This document shows, one piece after another, positions 27,193-35,787 of a stretch of DNA of 64,000 nucleotides. This stretch comes from Kineococcus xinjiangensis (lineage in GTDB: Bacteria > Actinomycetota > Actinomycetes > Actinomycetales > Kineococcaceae), in the NCBI RefSeq assembly GCF_002934625.1, contig NZ_PTJD01000003.1, positions 124,001 through 188,000 of the forward strand, given 5' to 3'. Position 1 is the first letter of the stretch; each line of letters opens with the position of its first letter. The position numbers and the translations under genes were made by a program. The notes beneath the pieces were generated by a model. It had not been told where the DNA came from, made no database searches, and saw nothing but the letters and a program-made list of their open reading frames with translations.

Positions 27193-27198
27193 AGGCTA
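27193..27198 (-). promoter_or_regulatory. probable -10 box of corA
   Basis: TAGCCT on the minus strand, about 95 nt before the leader reading frame and 190 nt before corA. Confidence 0.35.
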
Positions 27199-27287
27199 CG
27201 GCCTGGGCGGTCCCGGGCTGCTCCGTTCGGGTGGACCGACCGGGGGTCCCGCCGGGCAGCAGCGCCGCCGTCGCCGGGGAGGGGCCC

Positions 27288-28151
27288 TCAGCGCCGCTCG
27301 CGCTGCCAGTCGGGCAGGGCGCCGGAGGAGAGCAGGGCCTCGCGCCAGGGGGCCGTCAGCTCCAGCAGCCGGGCGCTGCCCTCGGCGCCGAGGTGCTGCC
27401 AGCCGGCGACCGCGAGGGCGTCGGTGCGGGTCTCGACCTCCGCGCGCAGGGCGGCGCCGTCCGCGGTCAGCGTCCCCTCGGCGTCGAGCAGGCCCCGCCC
27501 CTGCAGCGACCGCACGGCGGCGTCCCAGTCCTGCCGCGGCCAGGCGCGGCGCGAGCGCATGGCCTCGCGGGCGGCGCCCTCGCGGGTGGTGTTGAGCAGC
27601 AGGGCCTCGACGGGGGCGACGCCGAGGGCCTGCAGGACGGCCACGTGCCCGTCGCCGCGGTGCTCGCGCAGCAGGGTCGCCGCGTGCCACAGCGCCGTCA
27701 GCGGGTCCGCCGGCTCCGGGGCGGTGGCGGCCGCCAGGTACAGCGCCCGGGGGGAGCCGCGCAGGCCCTCGCCGGCGGTGCCGGCCAGCGCGGCGGCCTC
27801 GGCGACCTCGGCGGGGTCGGCCACCTCGTCGAGCAGCCGGTGCAGGGCCGCGCCGGCGGCGGCGTAGCGGGCGGCGACGACCTCCTCGGGGCCGACCCGC
27901 TCCCAGGCGGAGGGCACGGCCGCCTCCACCAGGCGCGGCGCCCAGACGTAGAAGGCGGGCACGACCGCGGCCGGACCGACGCGGCCCATGCCGCCCGCCC
28001 GGGAGGCGACGTAGCCCTGCCAGAACTGCAGGTCCAGGGCGGTGTACGCCTGCTGGGTCTCCGGCGCCCAGTAGGGGACGACGTGCAGGATCTCCAGCGG
28101 CAGCCAGCACCGCCGCGCCAGGTCCGCGTCCACCGTCTCGTCCACGTGCAC
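27288..28151 (-). CDS. SCO6745-like protein (HTH_67-type family)
   Basis: A mostly alpha-helical, cytosolic protein of about 287 residues. It resembles the actinobacterial SCO6745 family: an early LPLEILHVVPYWAPE segment, then AYTALDLQFWQGYVASRAGGMG, and a C-terminal region with QDWDAAVRSLQGRGLLDAEG and LTADGAALRAEVE that reads like a winged helix-turn-helix. The family has no proven reaction known to me. GTG at 28151 is chosen for the GGAGGCGGAC ribosome binding site; an ATG at 28187 would add 12 residues. It is transcribed towards corA and lies behind two unusual palindromes. Confidence 0.75.
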   Translation of the reverse strand: MHVDETVDADLARRCWLPLEILHVVPYWAPETQQAYTALDLQFWQGYVASRAGGMGRVGPAAVVPAFYVWAPRLVEAAVPSAWERVGPEEVVAARYAAAGAALHRLLDEVADPAEVAEAAALAGTAGEGLRGSPRALYLAAATAPEPADPLTALWHAATLLREHRGDGHVAVLQALGVAPVEALLLNTTREGAAREAMRSRRAWPRQDWDAAVRSLQGRGLLDAEGTLTADGAALRAEVETRTDALAVAGWQHLGAEGSARLLELTAPWREALLSSGALPDWQRERR

Positions 28152-28211
28152 GTCCGCCTCCGCTCCTCGGCCACCGGGAGCGCCCATCCTGTCCGACGCC
28201 GCCGCGCCCCA

Positions 28212-28277
28212 CCCCGGAAAGGACCCTTTCCGGGGTGGGGGAGGCGCGTACCACCCCGGAAAGGGCCCTTTCCGGGG
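28212..28277. repeat. pair of 24-bp palindromes
   Basis: The unit CCCCGGAAAGGGCCCTTTCCGGGG is a perfect palindrome at 28254-28277 and has one mismatch at 28212-28235; the copies are 18 nt apart. Each can form a hairpin, and the two can pair with each other. They lie between two minus-strand genes, so they may end the hydrolase transcript, block or bind a regulator before the SCO6745-like gene, or be a dispersed repetitive element. Confidence 0.8.
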
Positions 28278-28323
28278 CCGGGGCCGGGGTGGCGCGGGCG
28301 CGGGCGCGGGCTGGGGCTCGGGT

Positions 28324-29211
28324 TCAGGCGGGGTCGGTGTCGCAGAAGTCGCGCACCGCGGCCCAGAAGGCGTCCGGCTGGCTGAACACCATGCCGTGCG
28401 CGCCGTCCGGGACCACCGCGAGCTCGCCCCGCGGCAGCAGGTCCGCCACGCGACGGCACCAGGGCGCGGGGCTCACCGGGTCGCGGGAACCCTGCACGAC
28501 CAGCGCCGGCACGTCCACCATCGCCAGGTGCAGCTCCTCCGGCTGGGACAGCAGGTTCCGCAGCACGGCCACCATCCGCCGGGGTCCGGAGCGCAGGTAG
28601 TCGGAGAGGGCGACGGCGAGCATCGCCGGCCGCTCGTGGCGCACGTCGCGCAGCAGCCGCAGCGCCTGCGCCGACGTGGTGGGGGCGCTGGGGTCGCGGG
28701 TGGCGCCCGCCAGGACGAGCCGCTCGACCCGCTCCGGCGCCCGCAGCGCGGTGGCCACCGCCACCTGCGCGCCGTAGGAGTGCCCGACGAGCACCACCCG
28801 CGGCACGTCCAGGGCGTCCAGCCAGGACAGCAGCGCCTCGGCCTGCTCGGCCAGCCGCAGGGGCCGCGGGACCGGCCTGCTGCCCCCGGAGCCGGGCAGG
28901 TCGGGCGCCAGCACCCGCCGCGGCGCGATGCGCGTCATCAGCGGCACCATCGAGCGGCTGGACATGCCGAGCCCGTGCAGCAGCACCAGCGGTGCGCGCC
29001 CGTCCGGTGTGCCGGCCTCGCGGTGGTGCCACCGCAGCGTCACCGGTCGCGGCCCCGCCGGGGCCCAGCCGCCGGGGCCGGGGCCGGGGAGCAGCGGGAT
29101 CTCCAGCGGCGTGCGGCGGTGCACCGTGCGCTGCCACGGGCGCCTGCCGGGCGGCGGCTGCGCGCGGTCGGTCCCGGCCTGCGCGCAGCGGGGTCCTGGT
29201 GACTGCTCCAC
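28324..29211 (-). CDS. alpha/beta hydrolase
   Basis: A 295-residue cytosolic hydrolase. The oxyanion-hole region is LVLLHGLGMSS, the nucleophile elbow GHSYGAQ (Ser in GHSYG), the acid Asp in VQGSRDPVSP and the base His in VPDGAHGMVF, so the triad is complete and ordered normally. The first 60 residues are Pro/Arg-rich and probably disordered. GTG at 29211 follows a GGAGG sequence. The nearest types are haloperoxidase-like or lactone and ester hydrolases; substrate unknown. Single gene, divergent from the MFS carrier. Confidence 0.9.
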   Translation of the reverse strand: MEQSPGPRCAQAGTDRAQPPPGRRPWQRTVHRRTPLEIPLLPGPGPGGWAPAGPRPVTLRWHHREAGTPDGRAPLVLLHGLGMSSRSMVPLMTRIAPRRVLAPDLPGSGGSRPVPRPLRLAEQAEALLSWLDALDVPRVVLVGHSYGAQVAVATALRAPERVERLVLAGATRDPSAPTTSAQALRLLRDVRHERPAMLAVALSDYLRSGPRRMVAVLRNLLSQPEELHLAMVDVPALVVQGSRDPVSPAPWCRRVADLLPRGELAVVPDGAHGMVFSQPDAFWAAVRDFCDTDPA

Positions 29212-29395
29212 GACACCTCCCGTTCCACCCCCATCCTCGCGTGCGCGCCGTCCGCCCGCCGTCCCGCCCGACCGCGGCGGAGCCGTCCCGCGCCCGTCCG
29301 CGGCGCCGACGGGCGAGATCGCCGCGCCCGACCTAGCGTGGGAAGACAGGCGGCGGCCGCGTGGCCGCCGCGTCCTCGACGTGGAGGAAGAGCGC

Positions 29396-30826
29396 GTGGC
29401 ATCCATCCTCGACCGGGAGCGCACCGTCGCCGGGCCCGGCTTCAACCGGTGGCTCGTCCCACCTGCGGCACTGGCCGTCCACCTCAGCATCGGCCAGGTC
29501 TACGCCACCAGCGTCTACAAGGTGGCGCTCGTCCAGCACTTCGGGGTGGGCCTGACGCAGATCGGCCTGGTCTTCTCCATCGCCATCGTGATGCTGGGGC
29601 TGTCGGCCGCCCTGCTGGGGACGTGGGTGGACCGCGTCGGCCCCCGCAAGGCCATGGTGGCGTCCGCGGTGTGCTGGGTGTCCGGCTTCCTGGTCGGCGC
29701 GCTGGGCATCATCACCGGACAGCTGTGGCTGCTGTACCTGGGGTACGGCGTCATCGGCGGGATCGGCCTCGGCATCGGCTACATCTCGCCCGTCTCGACC
29801 CTCATCAAGTGGTTCCCCGACCGGCCGGGCCTGGCCACCGGCATGGCGATCATGGGCTTCGGTGGCGGCGCGCTCGTGGCGAGCCCGCTGTCCAGCCGCC
29901 TGCTCGCCCTCTACGACCCGGCCTACGAGGCCGGGGTGGCGGGTTCGGTCGCCAGCGGCCGCTCCGTCGCGCTGCTGTTCGTGACCCTCGCCGCCGGCTA
30001 CGCCGTGTTCATGGCCTACGGCGCGGCGACCATCCGGGTGCCCCCGCCGGGCTGGCGGCCCGACGGCTTCGACCCCGCCACGGTGCGTGCCAAGGCGCTC
30101 GTCACCACCGCCAGCGTCTCGGCGCGCAACGCCATCCGGACCCCGCAGTTCTGGCTGCTGTGGACGGTGCTGTTCTGCAACGTCACCGCCGGCATCGGCA
30201 TCCTCGAGCAGGCCGCCCCGATGATCCAGGACTTCTTCCGGGTGGGCGGGACGAGCGCGGTGGCCGCTGCGGCGGCGGGTGGTTTCGTGGGCCTGCTCTC
30301 GATGGCGAACATGGCCGGTCGCATCGTGTGGTCCTCGACCTCGGACGTCATCGGGCGCAAGCCGATCTACATGCTCTACCTGGGCGGCGGGATGGTGGTC
30401 TACGCGCTGCTGGCCCTGTTCGGGCAGCTCAGCACCGCGCTGTTCGTGCTCTTCGCGGCCATCATCCTGTCCTTCTACGGCGGTGGGTTCGCAACGATCC
30501 CCGCCTACCTGCGCGACCTGTTCGGCACCTTCCAGGTGGGTGCCATCCACGGCCGGCTGCTCACGGCGTGGTCGGCGGCGGGCATCTTCGGGCCGCTCAT
30601 CATCAACGGCTTCCTCGACGCCCAGGGCACCCCGGGTGAGCTCACCGCCGACGCCTACCGCCCCGCGCTGCTGACCATGGTCGCGCTCCTCGGGATCGGG
30701 TTCGTCGCGAACCTCCTCGTCCGGCCGGTCGCCTCCCGCTTCCACGAGCCGGCCGCGACGGCCGCCGGGACGGGCACGGGCGTCGGGACGGAACCGGTCG
30801 GCGAGCGCGGGAAGGAGGTCAGGTGA
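29396..30826 (+). CDS. OFA-type MFS transporter (oxalate/formate antiporter family)
   Basis: A 476-residue carrier with 12 helices. Typical OFA features are HLSIGQVYATSVY in helix 1, WVDRVGPRKAM as the loop 2-3 motif, GYGVIGGIGLGIGYISPVSTLIKWFPDRPGLATG, and RTPQFWLLWTVLFCNVTAGIGI at the start of the second half, with SDVIGRKPIY in the loop 8-9. Members exchange small carboxylates. GTG at 29396 has a GGAGGAAG ribosome binding site; GTG at 29381 is a less likely start. A TAGCGT -10 box lies at 29334-29339. Its stop overlaps the start of the small subunit gene, so the two proteins are probably made together. Oxalate, formate or lactate are possible substrates. Confidence 0.9.
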   Translation: MASILDRERTVAGPGFNRWLVPPAALAVHLSIGQVYATSVYKVALVQHFGVGLTQIGLVFSIAIVMLGLSAALLGTWVDRVGPRKAMVASAVCWVSGFLVGALGIITGQLWLLYLGYGVIGGIGLGIGYISPVSTLIKWFPDRPGLATGMAIMGFGGGALVASPLSSRLLALYDPAYEAGVAGSVASGRSVALLFVTLAAGYAVFMAYGAATIRVPPPGWRPDGFDPATVRAKALVTTASVSARNAIRTPQFWLLWTVLFCNVTAGIGILEQAAPMIQDFFRVGGTSAVAAAAAGGFVGLLSMANMAGRIVWSSTSDVIGRKPIYMLYLGGGMVVYALLALFGQLSTALFVLFAAIILSFYGGGFATIPAYLRDLFGTFQVGAIHGRLLTAWSAAGIFGPLIINGFLDAQGTPGELTADAYRPALLTMVALLGIGFVANLLVRPVASRFHEPAATAAGTGTGVGTEPVGERGKEVR

Positions 30827-31008
30827 GCACCCAGGCGAACATCCCGGCGGGCGGCGACCCGGTGCACGGCAACGGGGTGGGGACCCCGGACAGGACCCCG
30901 GCGAACACGAAGCTGCGGCTGCTGGTGGGCTGGACGCTGGTCGGCATCCCCCTCCTCTACGGCGTCGTGGAGACGCTGAACAGAGCCAGCAAGCTCTTCA
31001 CGGGCTGA
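30823..31008 (+). CDS. MFS transporter small subunit
   Basis: A 61-residue single-helix membrane protein. After a flexible Gly/Pro-rich cytoplasmic part comes LRLLVGWTLVGIPLLYGVVETL and the short tail NRASKLFTG, the pattern of the small protein that accompanies OFA-type carriers in actinobacteria. Its GTG overlaps the carrier stop (GTGA). It probably associates with the carrier in the membrane; the mechanism is unknown. Confidence 0.85.
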   Translation: MSTQANIPAGGDPVHGNGVGTPDRTPANTKLRLLVGWTLVGIPLLYGVVETLNRASKLFTG

Positions 31009-31017
31009 CCGCCCGTC

Positions 31018-31073
31018 AGCGGCGCTCGTCGCCCTCCGTGCGGTGAGAGCCGGGGAGTGTGACGAGCGCCGCT
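31018..31073 (+). terminator. long-loop hairpin after the MFS pair
   Basis: The perfect 13-bp arms 31018-31030 and 31061-31073 are separated by 30 nt. It lies just after the small subunit stop and before the sucC promoter. Confidence 0.5.
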
Positions 31074-31107
31074 CTGCTCCACCAGGGTGCGCCGGGTGAT
31101 CCAGGTC

Positions 31108-31113
31108 TAGGGT
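31108..31113 (+). promoter_or_regulatory. probable -10 box of sucCD
   Basis: TAGGGT about 100 nt before sucC, between the upstream hairpin and the gene. It predicts a leader of about 94 nt. Confidence 0.4.
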
Positions 31114-31213
31114 GCTCGGTGGCTCGGTGCTGTCGCCGTCCGTCTCCGCTGGGTGGCGCGGCGCCTGCGCCGACATCGATGACCCGAGGACAGGACGAGG
31201 ACGAGGACGACGC

Positions 31214-32389
31214 GTGGACCTCTTCGAGTACCAGGCGCGCGACATGTTCGCGGCGCACGGCGTACCGGTGCTGGGCGGCAGGGTGGCGACCACCCCCGAG
31301 GAGGCTCAGGCTGCGGCCGAGGCCCTCGGCGGGGGCACGGTGGTGGTGAAGGCGCAGGTCAAGACCGGCGGCCGGGGCAAGGCGGGCGGCGTCAAGCTCG
31401 CCCACAGCCCCGCCGAGGCCGCCGACCGCGCCCGCGACATCCTCGGCATGGACATCAAGGGCCACACGGTCCACCGGGTGTTGATCGCCGAGGCAGCCAC
31501 CATCGCGGAGGAGTACTACTTCTCCATCCTGCTCGACCGCACCAACCGCACCTACCTGGCGATGGCCAGCCGCGAGGGCGGGGTCGAGATCGAGCAGCTG
31601 GCGGTCGAGCGCCCCGAGGCGCTGGCCCGCATCCCCGTCGACGCCCTCACCGGCATCGACGAGGCGAAGGCCCGCGAGATCGTGGACGCCGCCGGCTTCG
31701 CCGACGACGTGCGCGACGGGGTCGTGGACGTCGTCCAGAAGCTGTGGACCGTGTTCACGGCCGAGGACGCGACGCTGGTCGAGGTCAACCCGCTCGTCAA
31801 GAGCGAGGAGGGGCGGATCATCGCCCTGGACGGCAAGGTGACCATCGACGAGAACGCCGAGTTCCGCCACCCCGGCCACGCCGACCTCGTCGACGTCGAG
31901 GCGACCGACCCGCTGGAGCGCAAGGCGAAGGAGACCGGCCTCAACTACGTCAAGCTCGACGGCGAGGTCGGCATCATCGGCAACGGCGCCGGGCTCGTCA
32001 TGAGCACGCTGGACGTCGTCGCCTACGCCGGCGAGCAGCACGGCGGCGTGAAGCCCGCCAACTTCCTCGACATCGGCGGCGGCGCCTCCGCCCAGGTCAT
32101 GGCCAACGGCCTCGACGTGATCCTGGGCGACCCGCAGGTCAAGAGCGTCTTCGTCAACGTCTTCGGCGGCATCACCGCCTGCGACGAGGTCGCCAAGGGC
32201 ATCGTCTCCGCCCTCGGCATCCTGGGCGACGAGGCGTCGAAGCCGCTCGTCGTGCGCCTGGACGGCAACAACGTCGAGGAGGGCCGGCGCATTCTCGCCG
32301 AGGCCGCGCACCCCCTGGTCACCGTGGTCGACACCATGGACGGCGCGGCCGCCAAGGCCGCCGAGCTCGCAGCAACCGGAAAGGCCTGA
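31214..32389 (+). CDS. sucC: succinyl-CoA synthetase beta subunit (ADP-forming type)
   Basis: With SucD it makes succinate and ATP or GTP from succinyl-CoA in the TCA cycle. The 391-residue protein starts [19 protein letters not shown], the family's ATP-grasp opening, then [39 protein letters not shown] (Mg-nucleotide site) and [10 protein letters not shown], with [13 protein letters not shown] in the CoA ligase half. GTG at 31214 sits in an AGGACGAGGACGA stretch that can act as ribosome binding site. sucD follows after 3 nt. Confidence 0.98.
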   Translation: MDLFEYQARDMFAAHGVPVLGGRVATTPEEAQAAAEALGGGTVVVKAQVKTGGRGKAGGVKLAHSPAEAADRARDILGMDIKGHTVHRVLIAEAATIAEEYYFSILLDRTNRTYLAMASREGGVEIEQLAVERPEALARIPVDALTGIDEAKAREIVDAAGFADDVRDGVVDVVQKLWTVFTAEDATLVEVNPLVKSEEGRIIALDGKVTIDENAEFRHPGHADLVDVEATDPLERKAKETGLNYVKLDGEVGIIGNGAGLVMSTLDVVAYAGEQHGGVKPANFLDIGGGASAQVMANGLDVILGDPQVKSVFVNVFGGITACDEVAKGIVSALGILGDEASKPLVVRLDGNNVEEGRRILAEAAHPLVTVVDTMDGAAAKAAELAATGKA

Positions 32390-32392
32390 GAC

Positions 32393-33292
32393 GTGGCGAT
32401 CTTCCTCACCGAGTCCAGCAAGGTCATCGTCCAGGGCCTCACCGGCTCTGAGGGCCGCAAGCACAGCCAGCGGATGCTGACCTCCGGCACGCAGATCGTC
32501 GGCGGCGTGAACCCCAGCAAGGCCGGCCAGAGCGTCGACTTCACCGGCCCGGACGGCTCGCCGGTCGCCGTCCCCGTCTTCGGCTCCGTGCGGGAGGCCG
32601 TCGAGGCCACCGGCGCCGACGTGTCCGTGATCTTCGTGCCGGCGAAGTTCACCAAGGCCGCCGTCATCGAGGCCGTCGACGCGGAGGTCCCCCTCGTCGT
32701 CGTCATCACCGAGGGCGTGCCGGTCCACGACTCCGCCGAGTTCTTCGCCTACGCGCAGTCCAAGGGCACGAGCCGCCTCATCGGCCCGAACTGCCCCGGC
32801 CTCATCAGCCCCGGCAAGTCCAACGCGGGCATCATCCCCGCCGACATCACCCCGCCCGGCCGCATCGGCCTGGTGTCGAAGTCGGGCACGCTGACCTACC
32901 AGATGATGTACGAGCTCTCCGACATCGGCTTCTCCTCCGCGGTCGGCATCGGCGGTGACCCGGTCATCGGGACCACGCACATCGACGCGCTGGAGGCCTT
33001 CCAGGCCGACCCCGAGACCGACGTCATCGTGCTCATCGGCGAGATCGGCGGCGACGCGGAGGAGCGGGCCGCGGCCTACATCCGCGAGAACGTCACCAAG
33101 CCCGTCGTCGGCTACGTCGCGGGCTTCACCGCCCCCGAGGGCAAGACCATGGGCCACGCCGGTGCCATCGTCTCCGGCTCGGCGGGCACCGCGCAGGCCA
33201 AGAAGGAGGCGCTGGAGGCCGCGGGCGTGAAGGTCGGCAAGACGCCGAGCGAGACCGCGCGGCTGGCCCGGGAGATCGTGCAGTCGCTCTGA
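32393..33292 (+). CDS. sucD: succinyl-CoA synthetase alpha subunit
   Basis: A 299-residue partner of SucC that binds CoA and carries the phosphorylated His. It has the N-terminal Rossmann CoA-binding fold ([19 protein letters not shown]), [17 protein letters not shown], the Ser/Thr-rich SKSGTLTYQ segment and [21 protein letters not shown] with the active-site His. GTG at 32393 lies 3 nt behind the sucC stop with a GGAAAGG site. The operon ends at a strong hairpin. Confidence 0.98.
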   Translation: MAIFLTESSKVIVQGLTGSEGRKHSQRMLTSGTQIVGGVNPSKAGQSVDFTGPDGSPVAVPVFGSVREAVEATGADVSVIFVPAKFTKAAVIEAVDAEVPLVVVITEGVPVHDSAEFFAYAQSKGTSRLIGPNCPGLISPGKSNAGIIPADITPPGRIGLVSKSGTLTYQMMYELSDIGFSSAVGIGGDPVIGTTHIDALEAFQADPETDVIVLIGEIGGDAEERAAAYIRENVTKPVVGYVAGFTAPEGKTMGHAGAIVSGSAGTAQAKKEALEAAGVKVGKTPSETARLAREIVQSL

Positions 33293-33322
33293 GGCACCCC
33301 GCGGCCGGGCCGCGGACACGAA

Positions 33323-33352
33323 CGGGGCGGGGCCGTGCGCGGTCCCGCCCCG
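33323..33352 (+). terminator. hairpin after sucD
   Basis: The 13-bp arms 33323-33335 and 33340-33352 pair around a 4-nt loop, with one wobble position. Confidence 0.75.
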
Positions 33353-33445
33353 CGTCGCGTCCGGACCGCTGACGGGTGGGCGGCGGGGCGCGGATCCGGC
33401 GGACACAGGCGCGTCGTGCGCCCGCACGCCCGCCACCGGTGGACG

Positions 33446-34810
33446 ATGGAGGCGATGACCACGCTCCTCGACCGCCGCGTCCCCCGTCCGGACGAGCAGG
33501 CGCCGGTGACCGCCGCCGACCTGCTGCCGCTGCTGCCTGCCGCGGTGCGGGCCGCCGGGTGGTCGTTGCTCGTCGTCGTCGTCGGGGCCGTCGTGGCCTG
33601 GACGGCCGCCACGGCCACCAGCGCACCGCTGTCGGCCAGCCTGCGGGTGGGCACCGACCTGTGGCTGCTCGCCCACGGAGCGGACGTCGTCGTCACGGGC
33701 GGCCGGGTGGGCATCGTGCCGCTGGGCATCACGGCCCTCGCGGTCGTCACGGCCGCCCGGCAGGTGCGCCGCTGGGCGGAGGACCAGGTCGCGGCCGAGC
33801 GCCCGCTGCCGTGGGGGAGGGCCGCCGGGGTGTTCGCGGCCGGCTACGCCCTCGTCGCGGCGCTGGTCGCTCTCGTGTCCGGGACTCCCGCCGCCGCCGT
33901 CGACCCGCCGGCCGCCGCCCTGGGCGGTGCGGTGCTGGCGGCCGCGGTGCTCGGCGGGTGCGCGCTGCGCTGGGACCCCGACGTCGCGGCCCTCGTGCCC
34001 GGCTGGCTGCGCCGCTGCGCGCGGCCGGCGGCAGCGGCGGTGACGCTCCTCCTGGCCGCCGGGGCCGCGCTCGTCGCCGTCGCCCTCGTCGCGTCCCACG
34101 AGCGGGTGCTGCTGCTGCACGAGGCGCTGGGACCGGGGCTGGTCGGCGGGCTGCTGCTGACGGCGGCGCAGGCGCTGCTGCTGCCGGACCTGGCGGTCTG
34201 GGGCGTGGCGTGGCTGACGGGGACGGGCTTCGCCCTGGGCACGTCCACGGCGGTCACACCCGCGGCGGTGCAGGTCGGCGCGCTGCCCGCCCTGCCGGTC
34301 CTCGGTGCCGTGCCCCAGCCGGGCCCCCTGCCCGCGCCGTTCGCGGCCGTGGTGCTGCTGCCGGTCCTGGTGGGGGTGCTCGCCGCGCTGCTGGCGTTCC
34401 GGCGGGACGGGACCCCGGCCACCGCCGGTGAGCGGCTGGCCGTCGTCGGCGGCGCCGGGGCGCTCACCGGGACGGTGGTGGGCGTGCTGTCCTGGCTGGC
34501 CAGCGGTCCCGCCGGTCCCGGGCGGATGGCGGAGGTCGGGCCGGAGCCGCTGCTGGCGGCAGTGGCGGCGGGTGCGGAGGTGAGCCTGGGCATGCTGCTG
34601 GCGGTGGGCGGGGCCGCGGCCGTCGCGAGGTACGGCCCGCGGCGCGTCCCGCACCGGCTGACGGCACCCCTGCCCGGCGGCACCCTCAGCGGCCGGGCCC
34701 CGCGGGGCGAGGCCGCGGCCGGGGCGTCGGCGGCCGGGCCGGAGTCCGCGGAGGGTTCCCTGCGCGCCCGCTGGCAGGACCTTCGCGGCCGGTCCTCGAA
34801 GCGCCCGTAG
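33446..34810 (+). CDS. perM: DUF6350 / PerM-like polytopic membrane protein
   Basis: A 454-residue protein with about ten membrane helices and an Ala/Gly/Ser-rich cytoplasmic tail. It is recognised mainly by its place between sucCD and purN, where Mycobacterium has perM (Rv0955), a membrane protein that stabilises the divisome component FtsB, and by matching length and helix density. Motif-level similarity is weak, as usual for this fast-evolving family. ATG at 33446 is preferred; ATG at 33455 is possible. The gene ends at a perfect bidirectional terminator. I infer a role in division or envelope stability. Confidence 0.75.
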   Translation: MEAMTTLLDRRVPRPDEQAPVTAADLLPLLPAAVRAAGWSLLVVVVGAVVAWTAATATSAPLSASLRVGTDLWLLAHGADVVVTGGRVGIVPLGITALAVVTAARQVRRWAEDQVAAERPLPWGRAAGVFAAGYALVAALVALVSGTPAAAVDPPAAALGGAVLAAAVLGGCALRWDPDVAALVPGWLRRCARPAAAAVTLLLAAGAALVAVALVASHERVLLLHEALGPGLVGGLLLTAAQALLLPDLAVWGVAWLTGTGFALGTSTAVTPAAVQVGALPALPVLGAVPQPGPLPAPFAAVVLLPVLVGVLAALLAFRRDGTPATAGERLAVVGGAGALTGTVVGVLSWLASGPAGPGRMAEVGPEPLLAAVAAGAEVSLGMLLAVGGAAAVARYGPRRVPHRLTAPLPGGTLSGRAPRGEAAAGASAAGPESAEGSLRARWQDLRGRSSKRP

Positions 34811-34858
34811 GGTCCGTCCCGCGGGACCGACTGCCGACGGGTCCGCCTCCGCTGCGCG

Positions 34859-34902
34859 ACGCACGACGGCCCCCTCCCGTTCGGGAGGGGGCCGTCGTGC
34901 GT
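34859..34902. terminator. perfect bidirectional hairpin
   Basis: The 20-bp arms 34859-34878 and 34883-34902 are fully complementary around the loop GTTC, between the convergent perM-like and lipoprotein genes. Confidence 0.9.
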
Positions 34903-34919
34903 GGTGCGGTCCGGCGTCC

Positions 34920-35678
34920 TCACATGGACTGGACGGGGCCGTCCTCGATGGCGGCGCGGGCGGCCTCGCCCGTCCTGGTGTCGCCGTAGTAGCTGGTGAT
35001 GTACCAGTCGCCGCCGAGGTCGACGTCGCTGGCGAGGGTGTAGGTGATGTTCTTGGAGGTGGGCAGCTGCACGATGCTGCCGTCCTCCTTCGCGATGGCC
35101 ACGTCGGCGCTGACGTCGAAGGTCAGCTTGAGGCGGGGGGAGCCGCTGGTGCGGCTGACGTCGAAGGCCACCTGGCGGCAGCGGCGCTCGGAGACGACCT
35201 CGCCGGTGGCCGGAGTGGTGTCGCCCTCGGCGTCGCGCAGCTGGAAGAAGGCCAGGTCGTTGACCTGGGCGATGGCACCGGGGTCCCCGGCCAGGGCCCG
35301 GCTGACCTGCCCGTCCCAGTCGGCGGTGGTCTCGGGGTCCAGGTAGAGGCCCGCGCGGCGGAAGTCCTCCACGACGTGGGGGGTGTCCGCGTTGAGGAGG
35401 TGCTCGTTCCAGGTGGACTCGTACAGGGTGTAGGCGAGGATCTTCCGGAAGGCGCTGTTGCGGTCCGCGGCGGGGAAGACGGTCTCGACGTCGTCGCTGA
35501 GCAGGACCTCCTTCTCGCACCGGATCACGCGCTCGACCCCGCTGACGTCCGTGGCCACGACCGGGCGCTGGGTGGGGGCCGGAGCGGCGGCCTCCTCCTC
35601 GCTGCCGCAACCGGTCAGGGTCGCGCCCGCGGTGGCGAGCAGGAGGAGGGCGGTGGTGGTGCGGGCGGCGCGTGCCAT
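34920..35678 (-). CDS. hypothetical lipoprotein
   Basis: A 252-residue exported lipoprotein. MARAARTTTALLLLATAG and the lipobox LTGC (Cys at about residue 24) are followed by an acidic linker and a globular domain without a family I recognise. Features are FRKILAYTLYESTW, two further cysteines (RVIRCEKEVLL, SERRCRQVAFDV) that may form a disulfide, and a C-terminal YTLASDVDLGGDWYITSYYG beta stretch. ATG at 35678 has a GGAGC ribosome binding site. It follows the GH43 gene in the same direction, but a terminator separates them. Function unknown; an extracellular binding or sensor role is possible. Confidence 0.85.
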   Translation of the reverse strand: MARAARTTTALLLLATAGATLTGCGSEEEAAAPAPTQRPVVATDVSGVERVIRCEKEVLLSDDVETVFPAADRNSAFRKILAYTLYESTWNEHLLNADTPHVVEDFRRAGLYLDPETTADWDGQVSRALAGDPGAIAQVNDLAFFQLRDAEGDTTPATGEVVSERRCRQVAFDVSRTSGSPRLKLTFDVSADVAIAKEDGSIVQLPTSKNITYTLASDVDLGGDWYITSYYGDTRTGEAARAAIEDGPVQSM

Positions 35679-35741
35679 GAGGTGCTCCAGAACGATCAGG
35701 GGTGTGCTGGCGTGCGGGTGCGGCGCGGGGTCCTCCCCGGC

Positions 35742-35771
35742 CCGGGCCGGCGCGGTGGTGCGCCGGCCCGG
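35742..35771 (-). terminator. hairpin after the GH43 gene
   Basis: Perfect 12-bp arms, 35742-35753 and 35760-35771, around a 6-nt loop, 16 nt after the GH43 stop. Confidence 0.8.
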
Positions 35772-35787
35772 TGTGCTGCGGCGGGCG

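Noticed and set aside
28188-28323. Palindromes as insertion sequence ends
   Set aside because: No transposase frame, target duplication or element body lies between them.
31016-34864. A 1282-residue antisense open frame over sucCD and perM
   Set aside because: It is the mirror of GC-rich coding sequence; the plus-strand genes show full family motifs and the antisense product has none.
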